Assembly: GCF_042665075.1 (NCBI RefSeq)
Contig: NZ_JBHTBR010000002.1
Coordinates: 1,364,001-1,428,000 of the forward strand
Direction of reading: 5' to 3'
DNA from: Hirschia litorea
GTDB lineage: Bacteria > Pseudomonadota > Alphaproteobacteria > Caulobacterales > Hyphomonadaceae
Length of the DNA stretch: 64,000 nt
A program made the translations under genes and the position numbers. Positions 24,195 through 32,353 of this stretch are shown here, piece by piece. The notes beneath the pieces were generated by a model. It was not told where the DNA came from and made no database searches. It saw nothing but the letters and a program-made list of their open reading frames with translations. Numbering within the stretch: the stretch's first letter is position 1; each line of letters begins with the position of its first letter.

Positions 24195-24965
24195 CTATTC
24201 GAGCAATTTAGACTTTAATGCCTCTATTAGCGTATCATCGACTGCCAGTATATCTTTTGTATAATTGGCCAACGAACCGTGCTTTTCTTGAATAGCATGC
24301 ATCGCACTTTGTAAGTATTCACCTTTTACACCTAGAAACGGATATAACGTCTCATCATCCAATTTTAATCGAAGCCGTTTTTCCCATTTCGCGCGCACAT
24401 GCGGCAAGCGCTGATCCAAATCAATTGTGTCATTCGTCAGCATATAATCTTCTAAAATCACATCTTCAGGCACACCCAAGAGCGACAAAGTTAGTGCGCA
24501 CCCAATCCCCGTACGATCCTTACCCGCAGCACAGTTAATCAAACCTGCCCCTTGCGTTTCAGCCAATCGCCGAAACCATCGTGTATACAGGCAGACATGT
24601 GCTTCCACCCATGGAGCCACCGCATAATACGCTGTCATAAAATTATGCGCATCTTGGCCCGTCAGATTTCCTTTATCGAGAAACTCTAAATGCGATGCCT
24701 TGTACGCGCCTAAATCATTGAAAGTATGAACTTCATGCGGCCCCCAGATATTGGGTTCAGATACACGCTCAGACTGGCGACGCAAATCAACTTGAAAATC
24801 AATGCCCAATCCATTGAGTATGGCAAAATCATCTTCATGTGCTTCATGCAAAGCTGCCGTACGAAAGAGCTTGCCAGTCTTCACACGACGCCCGTCCGCC
24901 GTGTCATACCCACCAAAGTCACGAAAATTGGTTACGCCTTTAAATGGCTTAATACGATCCTGCAT
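24195..24965 (-). CDS. Tyrosine-phosphatase-family protein
   Basis: About 256 residues from ATG at 24963-24965, preceded by GGGAGAGAAG. N-terminal VTNFRDFGGYDTADGRRVKTGKLFRTAAL, then FQVDLRRQSER, and the P-loop CAAGKDRTG (C-x5-R) with the nucleophilic Cys followed by IGCALTLSLLGVPEDVILEDYMLTN. This matches bacterial protein-tyrosine or lipid phosphatases of the Y_phosphatase3 type. The substrate is unknown. It precedes pabB by 23 bp on the same strand. Confidence 0.85.
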   Translation of the reverse strand: MQDRIKPFKGVTNFRDFGGYDTADGRRVKTGKLFRTAALHEAHEDDFAILNGLGIDFQVDLRRQSERVSEPNIWGPHEVHTFNDLGAYKASHLEFLDKGNLTGQDAHNFMTAYYAVAPWVEAHVCLYTRWFRRLAETQGAGLINCAAGKDRTGIGCALTLSLLGVPEDVILEDYMLTNDTIDLDQRLPHVRAKWEKRLRLKLDDETLYPFLGVKGEYLQSAMHAIQEKHGSLANYTKDILAVDDTLIEALKSKLLE

Positions 24966-24982
24966 TATCTTCTCTCCCGCCC

Positions 24983-24994
24983 TGCACATGTGCA
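24983..24994. promoter_or_regulatory. 12-bp palindrome in the phosphatase leader
   Basis: TGCACATGTGCA is a perfect palindrome 18 bp upstream of the phosphatase start, between it and the P450 gene. It is a candidate operator for the phosphatase-pabB-pabC group. Confidence 0.3.
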
Positions 24995-25085
24995 ACACAT
25001 GGTTAGAGTGGGAAAGAAATCACGTAAAGCAATGATTGCACCCTAATAGCCTATATCCCGCAGGGAGCGACTTATCTAAGCGGTA

Positions 25086-26420
25086 TCAGAGCGGATGCAA
25101 AATAACATTCAAACTCTTATATCCGCGCACAAAGGAGTTTGGCATACGCTCAGGCTCTTCAAGCACTTCAATAAAGTTGAAGCGATTAAGTATCTCTTCC
25201 CATAGAATACGCATCTGCATTTCAGCCAAACGATTACCCACACAGCGGTGGATCCCAAACCCGAATGAAAGGTGGCGACGCACATTCGGACGTCCAATCC
25301 AAAAATCATTTGGACGCTCAATCGCGCGCTCATCACGATTACCAGAGACATACCACATCAACACTTTATCGCCTTTGCGGATAGTCTTGCCGTGCATCTC
25401 CACATCTTCAACAGCGGTACGACGCATATATGCAAGCGATGTCTGCCAGCGTATCGCTTCTGCCGCCATATTCGGTACGAGGCTGCGATCTGCTTTTACT
25501 TTCTCAAATTCTTTAGGGTATTTATTCCAAGCATACACCGAGCCTGTCATTGTGTTACGCGTTGAATCATTACCACCCACAATCAGCAGAATAAGATTGC
25601 CCAGCAATTCTTGAGGCGTCATATTTTTCGTTGCCGCATTATGCGCTAAGGCAGAGAGTAAGTCATGGCCTGGCTCATCGCGATTCCCGCGCTCTTGCCA
25701 AAGCGTCATGAATTTCATCAAACACTCGGTAAGTTCAGCTTGCCATTGCGCTTCACCGCCTGGGCAGATCTCTTTGTTATACTTACCCGTAGCGACATCA
25801 GACCAACGCGATAATTTGCGACGCTCTTCTTGTGGAAAATCAAACAAGGTCGCCAGCATCATCGTCGTCAATTCAACAGATACTTTATCCACCCAATCAA
25901 ACGGCTCATGAATTGGTAAACTATCAAGCGTTTCAATTGTGCGCTTGCGTATGAGGTGTTCGAAATTTTTCAGGCTCTCAGAATCCAGTACAGGCTGCAC
26001 AGCTTTGCGATATTTCGTGTGCTCTGGACGGTCCATCGCGATAAACATGGGCAGCTTAAAGCCCTCATTCAAATCAACGACTGTGATCCCACCATATTTA
26101 GAGTCTGAAGAAAAACGCTCATGGTCTTTATCAACCGCCACAATATCGTCAAAGCGGGTAATTGACCAAAATGGGCCCTCAGGAGAATCTTCTGTGTAAT
26201 GGATTGGAGAATTATCACGCAACCATTGAAAATACTCGAAGCATTTCTGACTGCGCCACAACTCTGGGTGCAGCAAATTGACCTTATTCATATCAACTTG
26301 GTCAGGTCCAGCTACAACACCGCGCGTATTGAAACGGCCACGCTCCACAGCTGACATAATGTCTTCATTGCCGCGTGCCGCACCAATTTCAGGCCCAATT
26401 ATACTAGAACTATCAGGCAT
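25086..26420 (-). CDS. Cytochrome P450, CYP153-like terminal hydroxylase
   Basis: 444 residues. Haem loop FGFGIHRCVG with proximal Cys, I-helix LLIVGGNDSTRNTM, K-helix EAIRW. Long stretches match what I recall of CYP153 alkane/fatty-acid omega-hydroxylases: SPEGPFWSITRFDDIVAVD, FIAMDRPEH, YMRR, VMWY-type LMWYVSGNRDER, and LRxxWEEIL-type RILWEEILNRF. It should need a ferredoxin and reductase, but neither is adjacent. AGGAG is correctly spaced for the annotated ATG. It points toward hydrocarbon or fatty-acid oxidation, in keeping with a marine habitat. Confidence 0.87.
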   Translation of the reverse strand: MPDSSSIIGPEIGAARGNEDIMSAVERGRFNTRGVVAGPDQVDMNKVNLLHPELWRSQKCFEYFQWLRDNSPIHYTEDSPEGPFWSITRFDDIVAVDKDHERFSSDSKYGGITVVDLNEGFKLPMFIAMDRPEHTKYRKAVQPVLDSESLKNFEHLIRKRTIETLDSLPIHEPFDWVDKVSVELTTMMLATLFDFPQEERRKLSRWSDVATGKYNKEICPGGEAQWQAELTECLMKFMTLWQERGNRDEPGHDLLSALAHNAATKNMTPQELLGNLILLIVGGNDSTRNTMTGSVYAWNKYPKEFEKVKADRSLVPNMAAEAIRWQTSLAYMRRTAVEDVEMHGKTIRKGDKVLMWYVSGNRDERAIERPNDFWIGRPNVRRHLSFGFGIHRCVGNRLAEMQMRILWEEILNRFNFIEVLEEPERMPNSFVRGYKSLNVILHPL

Positions 26421-26725
26421 TTACATGCTCCTATTATAACTTATTCGCACGCAATAATCGGCAGGCTAGATTAAGCATTGCATCTTATTATCTCCGCAGA
26501 CACGTTTTGTCAGTCAACGCTTGCGTGCAATTTTTACCAATATGCCCAAACGTCACAGCACGCAAAAATATAAACACATCATTAATACAACTTCAACGTG
26601 TTATTTTAACTTAAAGCCTAATTTTTGAGACTTGACCCATCTGCTCGCTAGTTATCAATGTTCGCAAATTGATTCATTCCGCCTCACCTACCGATTACAC
26701 GCCACGAAGCCTCAAGGATTTTCTA
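26421..26725. promoter_or_regulatory. Intergenic region between the P450 and NTF2-like genes
   Basis: A 305-bp divergent gap. The octamer GCACGCAA occurs at 26447-26454 and 26558-26565 and inverted (TTGCGTGC) at 26521-26528, so three copies sit within 120 bp upstream of the P450 start. This is suggestive of an operator set. Apart from this and the AT-rich right half, nothing else stands out. Confidence 0.35.
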
Positions 26726-27082
26726 ATGTTGACGAGAGATATCGCCGAAACTTTCGCACGTAGCTGGGTGCAAGCATGGAATGATAGAGATATAGAAGCT
26801 ATCGCAAATCACTATGCGGACGACATCATCTACCATTCTCCAAAGCTCAAAACAGTAATCGAGCATGATAGCCCCTCACTGACAGGTAAAAAAGCACTCG
26901 TTGAATATTGGAATGCCGCCATAGAAGATGCACGCAGCCTGTTTTTCGATGTACAGAAAATCTTTGTTTCATCCGACAGCATCACGCTGTTCTTTGAGAA
27001 TCATCAAGGCCAAGATGTAGCTGAAACCTTCATTTTCAACAGTGAAGGCAAAGTCAAAGAATGCATCGCCGCCTATAGTTAA
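26726..27082 (+). CDS. SnoaL/NTF2-like small protein
   Basis: 118 residues from ATG at 26726, with AAGGA in front. ETFARSWVQAWNDRDIEAIANHYADDIIYHSP is the classic start of the NTF2-like cone fold, followed by LTGKKALVEYWNAAIEDA and ITLFFENHQGQDVAETFIFNSEGKVKECIAAYS. Members are small enzymes or ligand-binding proteins; no function can be assigned. It is divergent from the P450. Confidence 0.75.
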   Translation: MLTRDIAETFARSWVQAWNDRDIEAIANHYADDIIYHSPKLKTVIEHDSPSLTGKKALVEYWNAAIEDARSLFFDVQKIFVSSDSITLFFENHQGQDVAETFIFNSEGKVKECIAAYS

Positions 27083-27268
27083 AGTATTGTAACAGTTACA
27101 CCGCTCTCAACGGCATCGTTATTGCTTTACTTCGATTAATATTCGTAAGGATTGGTAATTTTGGACTTTATTACAGCATCGTAATTCCCCAATGGGGCGA
27201 GCTGAATTGACCTTCTTATCATGACAACGCGATACTCGATCGAAATATACAAGACCAAAGGTGATGAA

Positions 27269-27808
27269 ATGAATTTGAAACTGGTTATCAGCGCGGTTGC
27301 GACAGCAGTATTTGCGACAGCTTGCCAATCCCTCCCCAGCGACATGCGCGTCGCCGATTATTGTAGCGATGCTGAAAAAGCAAATGAAAGCATTTGTCAG
27401 GTAAGCCTAGAGCTAGACGGCACGAAACGTTCACTTTCAGAAACAAACCTAAGCGTCAGCGAAGCTCGCACTCTAGCACAACAAGCCGTTTCGCTTTCTC
27501 AGCAAGCAAAAGAAGATGCACGCTCAGCGCGCTCTATGGCATCAGCTGCGCTTGCACGTGAAGCACAGCTTTCATGCGAAACACGCACAATCCAAAAATC
27601 AGACACAGGCACATGTGGACCAGATCAAACGCTTATGAGCTGTACACAAACACGCTACACAACACGCGCGGGTGGCCTGTCTTTCCTTCGCGAAATCAAC
27701 AACAAATCATGTCGCTTCAATTCTCGCGTCCTTGAGATGCAAGTCAAATGTTGTTCAGCACAAGCTGCACCACTGCCGACACAGCAATACTCAACAGCGA
27801 CAAACTAA
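27269..27808 (+). CDS. Predicted lipoprotein with helical middle and Cys-rich tail
   Basis: 179 residues from ATG at 27269, with AAGGTGATG close upstream. Signal peptide with lipobox VFATAC. The middle (SETNLSVSEARTLAQQAVSLSQQAKEDARSARSMASAALAREA) reads as a long amphipathic helix or coiled coil, like small murein-type lipoproteins. The tail carries about seven Cys (CETRT, TCGP, SCTQ, SCRF, KCCS), suggesting disulfides. The family is not recognised. It ends in a strong terminator. Confidence 0.7.
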   Translation: MNLKLVISAVATAVFATACQSLPSDMRVADYCSDAEKANESICQVSLELDGTKRSLSETNLSVSEARTLAQQAVSLSQQAKEDARSARSMASAALAREAQLSCETRTIQKSDTGTCGPDQTLMSCTQTRYTTRAGGLSFLREINNKSCRFNSRVLEMQVKCCSAQAAPLPTQQYSTATN

Positions 27809-27833
27809 GTAACTATTTCAAGTTCAAGTGAAT

Positions 27834-27876
27834 ATAGCCCAGCTCAAGATCATGCCTTGGCTGGGCTATTTCTTTA
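27834..27876 (+). terminator. Terminator after the lipoprotein gene
   Basis: A 10-bp stem ATAGCCCAGC/GCTGGGCTAT (27834-27843 with 27860-27869), extended by CAAG/CTTG inside, is followed by TTTCTTTAT. It lies between the lipoprotein and the convergent AMP nucleosidase gene. Confidence 0.85.
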
Positions 27877-29316
27877 TCTAAAGGGCGGCTCATCAAACGC
27901 GCGCAATTTGCGCGAATGCAATTTTGCATCTCCGCTCGCCAATCTCTCCAGCGTATCAATCCCTATGCGAATATGCTCGCCAATTGCGCGCTCGTAAAAG
28001 CGGTTCGCAGCACCTGGCAGCTTTAATTCGCCATGCATAGGTTTATCCGACACACATAATAATGTGCCATATGGCACGCGCATCCGATATCCATTGGCTG
28101 CAATCGTGGCACTTTCCATATCCACGGCAATCGCACGCGATTGATTGATACGTTTTGCACTCTCAGAATATCGCAATTCCCAGTTCCGGTCATCCGTTGT
28201 GAACACGGTTCCTGTGCGCAAACGTTTTTTCAGAGCTTCCGGTGTATCCCCCGTTACATTCTCAGCAGATTCAGACAATGCAAGCTGTATCTCTGCAATT
28301 GGCGGCACCGGAATATCCGCAGGCAAAACATGATCGAGCACGTGATCATCGCGCAGATATGCGTGCCCCAGAACATAATCCCCTATGCGCTGTGACTGGC
28401 GCAAACCACCGCAATGGCCCACCATAATCCAACACTCTGGTCGCAACACAGCAAGATGGTCCGTAATCGTCTTTGCATTAGATGGCCCAACACCAATATT
28501 GACCAGCGTTATTCCTGATGCATTGTCAGGCCCCAAAATGTGATAGGCAGGCATTTGAAACCGTCGCCACGCCCCATCCGACACCAATTTAACAGGATTT
28601 TCTGTATCCTTATCGACAACAACACCGCCCGGCCCAATAAGCTTATTGTAAGGTGTTCCCGGATTTTTAATCTCTTCGCCTGCCCACTCCACAAACGCAT
28701 CTACATAGCGATGATAGTTTGTGAACAAAATATAGCGCTGAAAACTCTCAATCGGTGTGCCTGTATAATGCGCCAAACGTTTCAGTGAGAAATCAACCCG
28801 CCCCGCATCGAATAAGGCAAGCGGCTTGTCCTCCCCCTCAATCCACGGCGTACCATCAGCAATCTCATCGCCGATGTGAGAGAGCATGGGAGTTGGAAAA
28901 TGTGCAGCAAATTCAGCGGGTGAAAGCACTTCAGCATCCACGCCTTCAGCCCCATCTAGCACATATGGGTAAGGGATATCTTCATTGGAGCGTCCACACT
29001 CAAATGTCACATCATGATCTTTTGCGATCAGCGACAATTGCGAAATCAGGTACGATCTAAAAAACTTAGGCTGCGTAATTGTCGTCGTATAAATGCCGGG
29101 CTCAGACAATTTTGCGAACGAACGCGATACCACAGGTGGCGGGCCATCTGGTTGATAAATAACTTTCAAATAAGGATAGGCGAAGCGCCGATCATTCCGC
29201 CATTCAGGATCGGGACGCACACCTTTAGATATAAACTCTTGCAGAGCACTTTGAAGAGACGCAACTGAAGCATCATACAATTCACTAATACGATCGACGA
29301 CTTCAACTGGCGTCAT
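27874..29316 (-). CDS. amn: AMP nucleosidase
   Basis: About 480 residues from ATG at 29314-29316, with GGGAG upstream; 22 extra residues in frame have no start signal. Splits AMP into adenine and ribose 5-phosphate. The N-terminal AMP-nucleosidase domain includes RPDPEWRNDRRFAYPYLKV and SRSFAKLSEPGIYTTTITQP. The C-terminal nucleoside phosphorylase fold has NIGVGPSNAKTITDHLAVLRPECWIMVGHCGGLR and the AVDMESATIAANGYR motif. The length fits the family. Confidence 0.93.
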   Translation of the reverse strand: MTPVEVVDRISELYDASVASLQSALQEFISKGVRPDPEWRNDRRFAYPYLKVIYQPDGPPPVVSRSFAKLSEPGIYTTTITQPKFFRSYLISQLSLIAKDHDVTFECGRSNEDIPYPYVLDGAEGVDAEVLSPAEFAAHFPTPMLSHIGDEIADGTPWIEGEDKPLALFDAGRVDFSLKRLAHYTGTPIESFQRYILFTNYHRYVDAFVEWAGEEIKNPGTPYNKLIGPGGVVVDKDTENPVKLVSDGAWRRFQMPAYHILGPDNASGITLVNIGVGPSNAKTITDHLAVLRPECWIMVGHCGGLRQSQRIGDYVLGHAYLRDDHVLDHVLPADIPVPPIAEIQLALSESAENVTGDTPEALKKRLRTGTVFTTDDRNWELRYSESAKRINQSRAIAVDMESATIAANGYRMRVPYGTLLCVSDKPMHGELKLPGAANRFYERAIGEHIRIGIDTLERLASGDAKLHSRKLRAFDEPPFR

Positions 29317-29445
29317 AATTGAAAACTCCCAATTCTTACTTCTTGTTATTTCTAACGCTAATAGACATTTTCCACTAATCAAAGCTCGATTATTTTATTC
29401 AACATAAAAGCATTTTAACTCTGAAAAAACGCCTCAATGGTGAGC

Positions 29446-30741
29446 TTATGACCAAATAGAAAACCACCTCCAACGCAGCCACTCATTCCCTTCAAATGGC
29501 ATTGCCGTAAGCACTGGATAGAAGAATGCGAAAAAGCCAAGCGCCACACCGCCCCACACACACATTACCACTAATTGCATTTCTCGTCGCACAAACCGCG
29601 AAACAAAAGCAGCAATCCCCATGCCCAGCATAATAGCAGCAGGTTCATAGTAGTAGGAAAACATTAGGTTGCGCGGCAACAGCGCATATACAAGCCAGAA
29701 CCCCATAAAAGCGCCTGAAATCGCCAGTAATGCGCCGTCTTTACGGGTTATTCCATACCCAAGACACGCCAATATTGGCGGCAAACCAGCCCAATAAATT
29801 GCGGGATTACCTATTAAAAATATAGCATGAGTGAACCCATCTTCACCCTTTTCAAAATAATACCAAATCGGCTCCAGCATAAGTGGCCATTCCCACCAAT
29901 CGCTCGCATAAGGGTGTGGTTTCAAATATCCAGCGACATCGGCAAACATATTTTGATGCAAGGTTATAAGAGACCAATCACCTTCCATGAATACAAAAGG
30001 CGCAAAGGTAAGCACATATACAATGAGCGCAGGTATGCCTTGGCGTAACGCTGTTCCGAAGAGTGAAAAATGATTCCACCCCGCAAACCCTCTGGAGAAA
30101 AGACGCGGCAATAAAAATCCCTTTGGACTGCTTTCGGTAAAACGCCATATTAAAATGCCGCCCCAAACCAAAAACATGTGAATTCCAGCCGACCATTTCG
30201 ACGCAGCCGCTAAACCCAGCAAGATCCCCGATACCAGCAAGCCAACACTCGCCCCCCTGCGGGTGCGCACACGCTTACCAGACCATATAGCAGCCAGTAA
30301 GCAGAGCATGAATAGGCCTAGAGCATACACATCCAACATGGCCGTCTGCGCCTGCACAAGCAGCGTTTGATTGAGAATTGTTAGCAAGGCTGCAAAGACA
30401 GCGATAATGGGCTTAAACCCGAAAAGACGCATTACAGCGAATACGACGGTGACACATGAAGCGCCTAAAACTGCTCCAGGAAATCTCCACCCAAAGGAAA
30501 AATCCCCTAAAATATAACTACTTAGACCAATGACCCATTTAGCAAATGGCGGGTGTGAATTATTGCTCCACGCTTCACCGGAGAAAAAGTCTCGTCCCGC
30601 AGGCACATAATGTGTTTCATCAAACACCAGCGCATCAGGAAACCCCAGCCGCCAGAAAACAACACCAAGCGCAAGCAAGGTTATCCCACAGCCTATCAGC
30701 CAATCATGCTTGCTTATGCGTCCATACTTAGCACGCGCCAT
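29446..30741 (-). CDS. PMT-type membrane glycosyltransferase
   Basis: 431 residues with roughly ten hydrophobic segments. The first extracytoplasmic loop has the catalytic acidic pair in ALVFDETHYVPAGRDFFSG, followed by NNSHPPFAKWVIG, as in dolichyl-phosphate-mannose:protein mannosyltransferases (GT39). PMT enzymes move mannose from a lipid carrier to proteins. The native acceptor is not evident. It follows nrdB on the same strand with a 141-bp gap. Confidence 0.82.
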   Translation of the reverse strand: MARAKYGRISKHDWLIGCGITLLALGVVFWRLGFPDALVFDETHYVPAGRDFFSGEAWSNNSHPPFAKWVIGLSSYILGDFSFGWRFPGAVLGASCVTVVFAVMRLFGFKPIIAVFAALLTILNQTLLVQAQTAMLDVYALGLFMLCLLAAIWSGKRVRTRRGASVGLLVSGILLGLAAASKWSAGIHMFLVWGGILIWRFTESSPKGFLLPRLFSRGFAGWNHFSLFGTALRQGIPALIVYVLTFAPFVFMEGDWSLITLHQNMFADVAGYLKPHPYASDWWEWPLMLEPIWYYFEKGEDGFTHAIFLIGNPAIYWAGLPPILACLGYGITRKDGALLAISGAFMGFWLVYALLPRNLMFSYYYEPAAIMLGMGIAAFVSRFVRREMQLVVMCVWGGVALGFFAFFYPVLTAMPFEGNEWLRWRWFSIWS

Positions 30742-30797
30742 TTGATATTTTTCCTAACGAAGACAATACAATATAGCTCTGTTAGGCTTTAGCCGCC

Positions 30798-30867
30798 CTG
30801 CACCTTCAATTCAATCGACTTCTTTAAAGGTGCAGCATCTTATCTTAAATTTCACGCGTGACGTGAA
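30798..30867 (-). terminator. Two hairpins between nrdB and the PMT gene
   Basis: TTCACG/CGTGAA (30851-30856 with 30862-30867) lies 16 bp after the nrdB stop and is followed on the minus strand by AAATTTAAG. Further on, CTGCACCTT/AAGGTGCAG (30798-30806 with 30827-30835) forms a 9-bp stem. The first may be a weak nrdB terminator. Neither has a strong T-run. Confidence 0.35.
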
Positions 30868-30882
30868 TGTAAACAAACGCGC

Positions 30883-31920
30883 CTAAACGGACTCATTGGC
30901 AGGTTTAGATGCTAGAGTTTGATCAAATTTAGACCACACACCCGCATCGCCATGCCATTCTCCAGCAGTCGCCCCTTTGGAATATTCCGTTGCGCGCGCT
31001 TCAAAGAAGTTTGCGTGCTCAACACCGTTTAGAATTTCAGTCAACCAAGGAATTGGGTGCTCTTCAACGCCGTAAATCGTTGGAAGTTTTAGCTGTTTCA
31101 TCCGCCAGTCAGCGATGTAGCGAATGTAGTTTTTAATATCAGCAGGCTCCATGCCCTCAACTTCACCAGCTTCAAACGCGAGGTCGATGAATTTATCTTC
31201 CAGTTTCACAACAGTCTGACAGCAATCTGCAATGTCATCTTTAACTGTTTTAGTGAGCGCACCCGTTTCCTCTGCATAAGTGTGGAACATCGTCATCATG
31301 CCTTCACAGTGCAGACTTTCATCCCGCACAGACCAAGATACGATTTGTCCCATTCCCTTCATTTTGTTAAAACGCGGGAAGTTCATAAGCATCGCAAATG
31401 ACGCAAACAATTGCAGACCTTCAGTGAACCCACCAAAGACAGCCATTGATGTAAGGATATCCGCCTCCGTATCCACACCAAATTTACCGAGATAATCGTG
31501 CTTAGCAGCCATTTCTTCGTATTCCATAAACGCGGAAAACTCAGAATCAGGCATACCAATTGTCTCAAGCAACAAAGCATAAGCCGCAATATGAACTGTC
31601 TCCATGTTGGAAAAAGCAGCCAACATCATCCGAACTTCTACCGGCTTAAACAGCGGCATATAGTTTTCCATGTAGTTGGCACCAACTTCCACGTCGGATT
31701 GCGTAAAGAAGCGGAAAATCTGCGTTAGCAAATTGCGCTCTTTATCGTTCAGCTTGCCAGCCCAATCTTTACAATCCTCACCCAACGGCACCTCTTCAGG
31801 TACCCAATGCACTTGCTGCTGGATCTTCCAAAAATCATACGCCCACGGATAACGAAACGGCTTATAGGACAATGACGGCGTCAAAAGACCGGGCTTTTCT
31901 GGGATGATTAACTTGGACAT
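30883..31920 (-). CDS. nrdB: Class I ribonucleotide reductase, beta (radical) subunit
   Basis: 345 residues. Provides the tyrosyl radical for NrdA. Metal ligands are visible in FFTQSDVEVG (Asp), NMETVHIAAY (Glu, His), FTEGLQL (Glu) and RDESLHCEG (Glu, His). The radical tyrosine is the Y in VHIAAYALL, four residues after the His, as in class Ia enzymes. No ATP-cone is visible at the N-terminus. The leader carries two NrdR-like boxes. It is separated from nrdA by a lipoprotein gene. Confidence 0.95.
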   Translation of the reverse strand: MSKLIIPEKPGLLTPSLSYKPFRYPWAYDFWKIQQQVHWVPEEVPLGEDCKDWAGKLNDKERNLLTQIFRFFTQSDVEVGANYMENYMPLFKPVEVRMMLAAFSNMETVHIAAYALLLETIGMPDSEFSAFMEYEEMAAKHDYLGKFGVDTEADILTSMAVFGGFTEGLQLFASFAMLMNFPRFNKMKGMGQIVSWSVRDESLHCEGMMTMFHTYAEETGALTKTVKDDIADCCQTVVKLEDKFIDLAFEAGEVEGMEPADIKNYIRYIADWRMKQLKLPTIYGVEEHPIPWLTEILNGVEHANFFEARATEYSKGATAGEWHGDAGVWSKFDQTLASKPANESV

Positions 31921-31981
31921 ATTTATAACCTGCTTAAATGTGCGGCGCTTCTAAACTTGCATGGAACTCGACTCGTTGCAG

Positions 31982-31997
31982 ACACAATATGTAGTAG
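31982..31997. promoter_or_regulatory. NrdR-like box, nrdB proximal
   Basis: ACACAATATGTAGTAG matches the NrdR box pattern ACACWATATATWGTGT at 13 of 16 positions. NrdR is the ATP-cone repressor of ribonucleotide reductase genes and binds paired boxes about three helical turns apart. Confidence 0.65.
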
Positions 31998-32012
31998 TTT
32001 CTCTACCAATGA

Positions 32013-32028
32013 AAGCAACATTTTGTGC
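32013..32028. promoter_or_regulatory. NrdR-like box, nrdB distal
   Basis: AAGCAACATTTTGTGC matches at 11 of 16 positions and is weaker, but its register is exactly 31 bp from the proximal box, the spacing expected for cooperative NrdR binding. Confidence 0.5.
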
Positions 32029-32353
32029 TCTTCGTCACAAAATAACAGCTTCACCCTCTCAGGGTTTAAACCATTCATTAACCTTAAACTAATGGAAGAC
32101 AGAATCAAACAGAAGATTTTTATTATAACTTCAATAGCTTCTATAAAGTCAGACCACTCGCAAAGCATACCAAAGTTAAGGGCACGAATTGAATAGATGT
32201 CGTACTCAATATTTTAAATTTTCTGTGGAGTATTTATCAAAGAAGACACAACTCGCATTTTAGCCCTCAAGCTAAACGCACAGGCCCAATATAGCGCACC
32301 CAAAATGCACTTCTAGACTTCATTAATTTAGGTAAAACATAAAAGACTTTTGA

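Larger units (their letters stand above)
31921..32353. promoter_or_regulatory. nrdB upstream control region
   Basis: A 433-bp gap. Two NrdR-like boxes lie at 31982-31997 and 32013-32028, 31 bp apart. Further up, TTCATTAACC (32074-32083) repeats a motif also found upstream of nrdA and carries a CtrA-type TTAACC half-site. The 81-residue minus-strand frame at 31923-32168 spans these boxes and looks spurious. The part from 32200 to 32353 is AT-rich and shows nothing recognisable. Confidence 0.6.

Noticed and set aside
26418..26426. ATGTAA start-stop pair directly before the P450 start codon (reads ATGTAAATG on the minus strand)
   Set aside because: The Shine-Dalgarno AGGAG is one or two bases from the first ATG, too close to use, and correctly spaced for the second, so a regulatory mini-frame is unlikely.
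26433..26438. TATAAT on the minus strand upstream of the P450
   Set aside because: It overlaps the ribosome binding site region and would give a leader of only a few bases lacking that site; it is probably not the -10 element.
31923..32168. 81-residue minus-strand open frame upstream of nrdB
   Set aside because: It spans the NrdR-like boxes, has no Shine-Dalgarno or recognisable motif, and ends inside the nrdB leader.
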